Notes under the pieces: generated by a model
The model's input: only the letters and a program-made list of their open reading frames with translations
Told to the model about the DNA's origin: nothing
Databases searched by the model: none
Shown here: positions 1 through 4,306 of the stretch, in pieces
How positions within the stretch are numbered: the stretch's first letter is position 1
Layout of the letters: each line of letters opens with the position of its first letter
Source of the DNA: Methanomicrobiales archaeon
GTDB lineage: Archaea; Halobacteriota; Methanomicrobia; Methanomicrobiales; JACTUA01
Length of the DNA stretch: 5,446 bases
Direction: 5' to 3'
Assembly (NCBI GenBank): GCA_028679035.1
Contig: JAJRCL010000179.1
Coordinates: forward strand, 1-5,446
Translations under genes and position numbers: made by a program

Positions 1-255
1 ATGGCAACGGTACTGGAATCGGTGGGAACCGGTGTAACCGGAGAGGTTGGCGTCAGGAGGCTGCTGGAAGAAAAGCGTCCCCGTCCCGCTGCTGCACCTG
101 CAGAAGGCCTGGTCCTCTGGAATGTCAATTGCGGTATTGATTTTCTCCCCATGGATCCGGCACCGCGGAGCAGGGCATATTTTGCGGAGATGCGGCGGCA
201 CCACCACCGCATGGACCGGATCTGCCGGCTCATCCGGGAGGATCGGGATGCATAA
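1..255 (+). CDS. truA: tRNA pseudouridine synthase A (TruA), C-terminal fragment
   Basis: This is the last 84 residues of a TruA-family enzyme, which isomerises uridine to pseudouridine in the anticodon stem-loop of tRNAs (positions 38-40 in characterised members). The visible part begins in the conserved C-terminal core (MATVLESVGTG, matching the family's 'VR-x-M/I-V-x-x-L-x-x-VG' helix). It continues through a basic LLEEKRPRPAA segment to the hallmark APAEGLVLWNV strand. The ATG at base 1 is almost certainly an internal methionine of that helix, not the start: TruA is usually about 250-290 residues, and the catalytic aspartate lies in the missing N-terminal half. After the APAEGL strand there is a tail of about 40 residues rich in Arg and His, longer than in bacterial TruA. 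The stop is TAA at 253-255. Identification rests on motif recognition and is fairly secure for the family. Confidence 0.82.
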   Translation: MATVLESVGTGVTGEVGVRRLLEEKRPRPAAAPAEGLVLWNVNCGIDFLPMDPAPRSRAYFAEMRRHHHRMDRICRLIREDRDA

Positions 256-305
256 GTGCCACATAATACTATCCATTCGCCGGAGAACACCAAAGAACCA
301 TGAAA

Positions 306-368
306 TTTCCGGAAACCCCGGGATCTGTGCACCAGAAAAGGGGCATAACCCGGGGAAGTCCTCCTTTT
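306..368 (+). terminator. Inverted repeats and T-run after truA, possible terminator
   Basis: A perfect 10-base palindrome (TTTCCGGAAA, 306-315) is followed directly by CCCCGGG (316-322). CCCCGGG can pair with CCCGGGG (349-355) across a 26-base loop. A short pyrimidine stretch with four T residues follows at 365-368. Archaeal termination depends mainly on T-tracts, so the hairpin may be incidental. Nothing else recognisable, such as a tRNA or protein family, was found in the 233-base gap from 256 to 488. Confidence 0.25.
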
Positions 369-474
369 CGGATATGGTCTCCGTACAAAGTAGCAAACGC
401 TGCAATCATACCAGGTGAACATCAGGCAACCGGAGACTTCATGACAGGGCAGCGATCAGGTATGCGATAGAGTC

Positions 475-480
475 GGGAGG
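475..480 (+). promoter_or_regulatory. Ribosome binding site deciding a GTG start
   Basis: GGGAGG sits 8 bases ahead of the GTG at 489 and complements the archaeal 16S rRNA 3' end. No in-frame ATG occurs near this start, so this site is what makes the GTG the preferred initiation codon for the small cysteine protein. Confidence 0.7.
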
Positions 481-488
481 ATCTGATA

Positions 489-701
489 GTGGGAGAAAAA
501 CTCTGTCCCGTGGATAAAAAGGCATGCATCCTGAACCGGTGCATGATTTTTGACGAAGAACAGGAGAAGTGCAGCTGGGCGAATACGGGCTCCGGCTCAA
601 ATCAGTCTGCTGGTGCGAAAAAGCCACCGGAAAACAAAAAACCGAAGAAAAAGGCCGCGTCCGGACCTTCTTCGGGTTACCGCGTACATCTCTTTGACTG
701 A
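489..701 (+). CDS. Small four-cysteine protein of unknown function
   Basis: This gene encodes 70 residues, starting at a GTG with a strong GGGAGG ribosome binding site 8 bases upstream and ending at TGA 699-701. The N-terminal 30 residues hold four cysteines at 6, 13, 18 and 28 (CP-x5-C-x4-C-x9-C). They include a Cys-Pro and an acidic patch (DEEQEK) just before the last cysteine, followed by a tryptophan. This spacing suggests a small metal-binding knuckle, possibly zinc, although no named family was recognised. Residues 31-63 are low-complexity, with Gly/Ser and then a Lys/Pro-rich run, and look disordered. The protein ends in a short hydrophobic tail, YRVHLFD, that could be a docking motif. 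No signal peptide or membrane segment is visible. The gene is not obviously coupled to truA (233-base gap) and converges with the downstream membrane-protein gene. The start signal and the ordered cysteines argue for a real gene; the function is unknown. Confidence 0.65.
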   Translation: MGEKLCPVDKKACILNRCMIFDEEQEKCSWANTGSGSNQSAGAKKPPENKKPKKKAASGPSSGYRVHLFD

Positions 702-702
702 A

Positions 703-1239
703 TCACGCCGGCCGGGCACGGATCCCCGGGGGAATTACGAAATCCAGCAGGTAGGATGGAACCTGGCGGGACGTTTTGATGAGGAGGTAAAAATGGGCAT
801 CATCCCCTATCTGTCCCTGGTAGATCACCACCAGCCGGAAATCGAATTCAAGAATGGTGATCCCGAGGGTAGAAATGGATGCCTTTCGTGAAGAAATCTC
901 CCGCGCCTCGTTGAGATGGATTTCCTCCGGCTTTTTGTTGACCGTGACCAGGACACTGTTGTTCGATGGTATGGCAAGAATTTCGGCATTTCCGAGACGA
1001 ACCACTTCTGCGTTGGGGAACACCACATCATAGGTCGTGATGTACGGATAGGACGCCTGGGCCGGGGCATCGCTGAATGTTACCGTGAGGGTGAGGATCG
1101 CTGCGATGAGAATGACCGTTGCTGCTCCGGCAAGGTAGAGGAGGAGCGTCCACCGGGACCGGGACCGCCGGATATTTTCCTCGTGTTCTTCCGGATCCGG
1201 GATCTGCTCTCCCGGCGTAGTTCCACTCTCCTCTGTCAT
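703..1239 (-). CDS. Single-pass membrane-anchored protein of unknown function
   Basis: This gene encodes 178 residues from ATG (1239-1237) to TGA (705-703). Residues 1-23 are acidic and polar. Residues 24-29 form a basic cluster (RRSRSR), and residues 30-54 are one strong hydrophobic helix rich in Leu, Ala and Ile. By the positive-inside rule, the N-terminus should be cytoplasmic and the remaining roughly 125 residues extracellular. That outer part has alternating hydrophobic and polar residues suggestive of beta structure (for example VVFPNAEVVRLGNAEILAIP) and contains no cysteine. No catalytic motif or known domain was recognised. A weak purine-rich stretch (AGGGA) lies about 6 bases ahead of the ATG. 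The gene is divergent from the oxidoreductase operon, and its stop lies one base from the stop of the small cysteine protein. An uncleaved signal anchor is more likely than a secreted form because the charged N-terminal region is long. It is judged real from length, the coherent membrane topology and the absence of a better ORF opposite. Confidence 0.72.
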   Translation of the reverse strand: MTEESGTTPGEQIPDPEEHEENIRRSRSRWTLLLYLAGAATVILIAAILTLTVTFSDAPAQASYPYITTYDVVFPNAEVVRLGNAEILAIPSNNSVLVTVNKKPEEIHLNEAREISSRKASISTLGITILEFDFRLVVIYQGQIGDDAHFYLLIKTSRQVPSYLLDFVIPPGIRARPA

Positions 1240-1383
1240 GTCACGTCCCTATATCCGGTGGGGCAGGGATGCTAATAATCGTGCGGTGATTGCATGGCCG
1301 GTACCTGGGGCAGAATTTCGACCGCAGTGTCCCCTTTTCCAAACCCTCATTATTGTGTGGTGTACATGCGTACCGGTATATCG
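1240..1383. promoter_or_regulatory. Divergent intergenic region with presumed promoters
   Basis: This stretch lies between the start of the membrane-protein gene (- strand) and porB (+ strand), so it should carry promoters for both. No convincing archaeal TATA box with a purine BRE could be picked. The best AT-rich candidates are CTAATAATC near 1272-1280 and CATTATTG at 1349-1356; the latter lies about 28-35 bases ahead of the ATG at 1384, as expected for a leaderless porB transcript. No clear Shine-Dalgarno precedes that ATG. Confidence 0.4.
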
Positions 1384-2271
1384 ATGGCCGAAATTCCAAA
1401 AGAGGAATATGTTCTTAAATGCACCTCGGGATGTGCCGGCTGCAGCTCCACTCTCTGCCTCCGTTACATCCTGAAAGCAGCAGGACCGGAGACGGTACTG
1501 GTGATGCCTGCCTGTTGCACGAGCGTTATCCAGGGAGCGTACCCCAATACCGCAATGAACGTCCCCGTATACAATATTGCCTTCGCATCGGCAGCGGCCT
1601 GTGCATCCGGGATCAGTGCCTCGTACCGCAGTCTGGGGAAGAAGACGAATATCATCGTGTATGCTGGAGACGGAGGGACCGTGGATATCGGATTACAGGC
1701 ACTGTCCGGTGCCTTCGAACGGGGAACCGATTTTCTGTACATATGCTATGACAACGAGGCGTACGGAAATACCGGGATGCAGCGATCAGGATCAACGCCC
1801 CTGGGAGCTCTCACCACGACAACGCCCGCCGGCAAGATCCATGCGAAAAAGGATATCGACAGCATCGTCGCTGCCCATTCCCCCCCGTATATGGCGAGTG
1901 CCTGCAGTGCCTATCCTCTTGACCTCTTCAAAAAAGTTCGCAAGGCGCTGGAAGTGCGGGGACCGACCTTTATCCACGTGCTGGCGCCCTGCCCACCGGG
2001 CTGGCGGTTTCCCTCGGACCAGACCATCGAAGTGGGAAAACTCGCGGTAAAGACCGGAATGTGGATCCTCTGGGAACGCGAGTACGGGAAGCTGAAGATC
2101 AGCGCCCCTTCCCGGGCGGCAGTCAAAAAGCCAGAACCACTTGCCACTTACTTCTCTGCCCAGGGGCGGTTCAAAGGGATCGACCCTGCTGTCGCGGAAC
2201 AGCTTCGGAACGAAGTGCGGCGCAACATCCAGCGGTTCGTGCGGGAGGAGGAACAGTCATGCGATCAGTAG
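1384..2271 (+). CDS. porB: Pyruvate-type 2-oxoacid:ferredoxin oxidoreductase, beta subunit
   Basis: The beta subunit binds thiamine diphosphate (TPP) and one [4Fe-4S] cluster in the CoA-dependent interconversion of a 2-oxoacid (probably pyruvate) with acyl-CoA, CO2 and reduced ferredoxin. From the ATG at 1384 it has 295 residues, normal for PorB. The TPP/Mg motif is GDGGTVDIG (95-103) followed by DNEAYGNTGMQRSG (123-136), with a TTTTP segment at 144-148. Cluster ligands fit C17, C20, C45 and C203 (in APCPPGW). Oddities are a missing Gly-His before the first CxxC, Ser instead of Gly after it, extra cysteines at 13, 25 and 44, and ACCTS where most PorB have ATGC. In-frame ATGs at 1366 and 1294 also exist. 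I chose 1384 because MAEIPKEEY resembles the usual N-terminus and the upstream residues look non-coding. It is the first gene of the operon and overlaps porA by 13 bases. Confidence 0.88.
   Translation: MAEIPKEEYVLKCTSGCAGCSSTLCLRYILKAAGPETVLVMPACCTSVIQGAYPNTAMNVPVYNIAFASAAACASGISASYRSLGKKTNIIVYAGDGGTVDIGLQALSGAFERGTDFLYICYDNEAYGNTGMQRSGSTPLGALTTTTPAGKIHAKKDIDSIVAAHSPPYMASACSAYPLDLFKKVRKALEVRGPTFIHVLAPCPPGWRFPSDQTIEVGKLAVKTGMWILWEREYGKLKISAPSRAAVKKPEPLATYFSAQGRFKGIDPAVAEQLRNEVRRNIQRFVREEEQSCDQ
2243..2251 (+). promoter_or_regulatory. Ribosome binding site for porA inside porB
   Basis: GGGAGGAGG lies 7 bases before the ATG at 2259 and within the last codons of porB. It fixes the porA start there, although the same frame stays open further upstream to an ATG at 2061. 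Translational coupling to porB is implied. Confidence 0.8.
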
Positions 2272-3371
2272 CAACCGGTAACAAGGCTGTCGCAGAAGCG
2301 GTGCGCCAGGCAAACCCTGCAGTGATCGCTGCCTACCCTATCACCCCGCAGACGGAGATCGTTGAATCCATCGCAGGATTTGTCGCAGACGGTACTCTTG
2401 CGAGCCAGTACATCCCGGTGGAGAGTGAGCATTCAGCGATGGCTGCGTGTATAGGCGCGAGTGCAACCGGTGTACGCACGTTCACGGCGACTTCATCGCA
2501 TGGCCTCCTCTACATGCACGAGATGCTGTTCTGGGCGTCAGGAGCTCGTCTCCCCGTCGTCATGGCAAACGTGAACCGTGCTGTTGGCCCGGGATGGAAT
2601 GTCTGGGCTGAACATACCGATGCTCTTGCACAGCGCGACACCGGGTGGCTGCAGGTCTTTGTCGCAACCGTCCAGGAAGCCTATGATACAACCCTGATGG
2701 CGTTTCGTATCGCGGAACATAACGACGTTCTCCTGCCGGTGATGGTGAATCTCGACGGGTTCAGCCTCTCGCACGTCATGCAGTCGCTGGATACGGTAAC
2801 ATTGGGGGATTTCATCCCACCCATGGTCCTCCCCCACCGGATTGACACGGCGAACCCGCAGGGGTATGGGCCGCTCACCGGTCCTGAGGAGTTCTACAAG
2901 TTCCGCTGGGAAATCGAACGCTCGATGCGGGACGCCCGATCGGTTATTGCCGGGACTGAGAAAGCATTTGCCGAAACCTTCGGCCGGAAATATGGTATGA
3001 CCGATGAATACCGGTGTGAAGATGCGGATGTACTCGTCATTGCACTGGGAACCTTCGGAAAAGAAGCCGAAGTTGCGGTCGATATACTCCGGAAGGAAGG
3101 GATAAAGGTCGGATCTCTGCGTCCGCGCTGGTTCCGCCCGTTCCCGGATCTCGATGTCAAAGGGAGGGATATCGTTGTCATCGACCGGGACTACTCATTC
3201 GGATTTGGCGGGGTCCTCGCCGATTCCCTGCGTGCGCGGTACCGGGTGGAACCGTCGAGCATCATCGCCGGTCTCGGCGGGCAGGAAGTCACCTATGACG
3301 ATATCGCTTCCTTTGTGCGCACGAGAATGCCGGGGACGGAGACATGGTTTGGGGTGCATGACGATGTATGA
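2259..3371 (+). CDS. porA: Pyruvate-type 2-oxoacid:ferredoxin oxidoreductase, alpha subunit
   Basis: The alpha subunit pairs with PorB to form the TPP active site and bind the 2-oxoacid. It has 370 residues from the ATG at 2259, chosen for its GGGAGGAGG ribosome binding site and because MRSVATGNKAVAEAV matches the normal PorA N-terminus. Domain I carries AYPITPQTEIVE (25-36), whose threonine contacts substrate in known structures, and VESEHSAM (54-61), whose glutamate at 55 is expected to activate TPP. The ATSSHGLLYMHEM stretch (77-89) and MANVNRAV (102-109) follow, with R107 in the place of the substrate-binding arginine. Then come GPGWNVW (110-116) and QRDTGW (125-130). The C-terminal part includes LGTFGKEAE and the PRWFRPFP strand of domain II. 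GPGWNVW differs from the APINIW form common in methanogen PorA. The motifs favour a pyruvate-type enzyme over the oxoglutarate, isovalerate or indolepyruvate types. The gene overlaps porG by 8 bases. Confidence 0.9.
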   Translation: MRSVATGNKAVAEAVRQANPAVIAAYPITPQTEIVESIAGFVADGTLASQYIPVESEHSAMAACIGASATGVRTFTATSSHGLLYMHEMLFWASGARLPVVMANVNRAVGPGWNVWAEHTDALAQRDTGWLQVFVATVQEAYDTTLMAFRIAEHNDVLLPVMVNLDGFSLSHVMQSLDTVTLGDFIPPMVLPHRIDTANPQGYGPLTGPEEFYKFRWEIERSMRDARSVIAGTEKAFAETFGRKYGMTDEYRCEDADVLVIALGTFGKEAEVAVDILRKEGIKVGSLRPRWFRPFPDLDVKGRDIVVIDRDYSFGFGGVLADSLRARYRVEPSSIIAGLGGQEVTYDDIASFVRTRMPGTETWFGVHDDV

Positions 3372-3891
3372 AGTGCGCATCCATTCCCGCGGTGGTCAGG
3401 GGGGTGTCACTGCGGCAAGACTCCTTGCCCATGCCGCATTTCTTGACGGAAAACACGCTTCAGCATGCCCCTTCTACGGGGCCGAACGTCGCGGGGCCCC
3501 GGTCGTATCGTTTGTGCGTATCGACGACAAACCCATCCGGGTCTACAGCCAGATTCGTCATCCCGATCTTGTGGTGGTGCTGGACACAACCATCATGGAC
3601 GCCGTGGATGTTCTGCAGGGGCTCAAGCCGGACGGGGTCGTTTTCCTGAACTCTTCGGAAAAATCTGACGCAGGGGAGCATACCACCTATACGGTCGATC
3701 TGACTGCCATCGCCCTGTCGCTCGGTCTTGTGATCGCCGGCAGCCCCATCCTGAACACACCGGTGCTCGGGGCTCTTGCACGCATGGGTGTGGTGTCGTT
3801 CGCATCAGTAAAAGCGGCAATCGCAGTGACATTTTCGGACAAACGCAATGTGCGTGCCGCTGAGGCTGCCTACCAGGAGCTGGTTCTGTGA
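3364..3891 (+). CDS. porG: 2-oxoacid:ferredoxin oxidoreductase, gamma subunit
   Basis: This is the gamma subunit of the same complex, corresponding to domain III of single-chain pyruvate:ferredoxin oxidoreductases, which contributes to CoA binding. It has 175 residues, close to the usual 170-185. The family signature is plain: MYEVRIHSRGGQGGVTAA at the N-terminus (glycine-rich loop at 9-14), then ACPFYGAERRGAPVVSFVRI at about 34-53 and PDLVVVLD. The C-terminal half has AGSPILNTPVLGAL, a usual feature of PorG. Two ATGs six bases apart (3358 and 3364) are in frame. GGGGTG at 3351-3356 is 7 bases from 3364 but only 1 base from 3358, so 3364 is preferred. The start lies inside the end of porA, and the stop TGA overlaps the porD GTG start as GTGA. 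Confidence 0.92.
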   Translation: MYEVRIHSRGGQGGVTAARLLAHAAFLDGKHASACPFYGAERRGAPVVSFVRIDDKPIRVYSQIRHPDLVVVLDTTIMDAVDVLQGLKPDGVVFLNSSEKSDAGEHTTYTVDLTAIALSLGLVIAGSPILNTPVLGALARMGVVSFASVKAAIAVTFSDKRNVRAAEAAYQELVL

Positions 3892-4133
3892 GAAAGCGCC
3901 TCGCAACGAGCAAACCCACAAAAGGGTCTTCCGGGAAAACCGGCTCCTGGCGGACGTTCCGCCCGGTGGTCGATCCGGAAAAATGTAATGCATGCGGGAT
4001 GTGTGCCCTCTACTGCCCGGAGGCGGCGATCGATGAAGACCTCAGGGTCGATGTGGATTTCTGCAAGGGATGTGGTATCTGCGCCACGGAATGCCCGAAA
4101 AAAGCGATTACCATGGAGCGGGAAAAGAGATAG
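3888..4133 (+). CDS. porD: 2-oxoacid:ferredoxin oxidoreductase, delta subunit (2x[4Fe-4S] ferredoxin-like)
   Basis: The delta subunit is the electron-transfer arm that moves electrons between the PorB cluster and external ferredoxin. It has 81 residues with two complete CxxCxxCxxxCP motifs, cysteines 33/36/39/43 and 59/62/65/69, each expected to hold a [4Fe-4S] cluster. The segment GKTGSWRTFRPVVDPEKC before the first motif is typical of PorD rather than of free ferredoxin, and the Lys-rich first 18 residues are a usual N-terminal extension. It starts at GTG 3888, overlapping the porG stop by 4 bases, with GGAG at 3876-3879 giving an 8-base spacing. It is the last gene of the operon and is followed by T-rich sequence. 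Confidence 0.93.
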   Translation: MRKRLATSKPTKGSSGKTGSWRTFRPVVDPEKCNACGMCALYCPEAAIDEDLRVDVDFCKGCGICATECPKKAITMEREKR

Positions 4134-4135
4134 AT

Positions 4136-4211
4136 CTTTTCCCACGATTATTCCTTAAACTGCTTCTTTTCTCCTGAGGGACGGACTCGCCTCATTCGTT
4201 CGGATCTTTTT
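4136..4211 (+). terminator. T-rich tracts downstream of porD, likely transcription end
   Basis: After the porD stop there are several short T-tracts on the + strand: four T at 4139-4142, CTTCTTTT at 4163-4170 and five T at 4207-4211. Archaeal RNA polymerase terminates at such tracts, often several in succession. No strong hairpin is seen. The location between convergent genes fits a terminator zone. Confidence 0.4.
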
Positions 4212-4277
4212 ACCGGCTCTAAATGAAAGTGGTATTTGATGAAAATACTTCTCGCCGGGTTCAAAGAAATTCAGGAT

Positions 4278-4297
4278 AAAAAAGGAAATAGGGAAAA
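4278..4297 (-). terminator. T-tracts downstream of the thermosome gene
   Basis: Read on the - strand, four T (4297-4294) and then six T (4283-4278) follow the thermosome stop by roughly 10 and 24 bases. This is a typical archaeal T-tract terminator arrangement. There is no obvious stem-loop. Confidence 0.45.
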
Positions 4298-4306
4298 GGA
4301 GGGGGG

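Noticed and set aside
256..488. Search for a tRNA, C/D box small RNA or CRISPR-like repeats in the gap
   Set aside because: No cloverleaf with a TTCRA-type T-loop, no paired C and D boxes and no regularly spaced repeats could be found by eye.
781..891. Strong Shine-Dalgarno-like GAGGAGGT followed by ATG at 793 on the + strand
   Set aside because: It lies antisense within the membrane-protein gene, the ORF is only 32 residues, and the purine run is explained by Leu-Leu-Ile codons of the opposite strand.
916..1275. A 119-residue + strand ORF opposite the membrane protein
   Set aside because: It has no ribosome binding site and an arginine- and cysteine-laden composition typical of an antisense shadow, whereas the - strand frame encodes a coherent membrane protein.
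2061..2258. Upstream in-frame extension of porA by 66 codons
   Set aside because: This stretch is entirely inside porB in another frame. The ribosome binding site at 2243-2251 and the family N-terminus place the start at 2259.
3154..3363. Upstream in-frame extension of porG by 70 codons
   Set aside because: It overlaps coding sequence of porA, and the extra residues are unlike PorG, which begins right at MYEVRIHSRGGQ.
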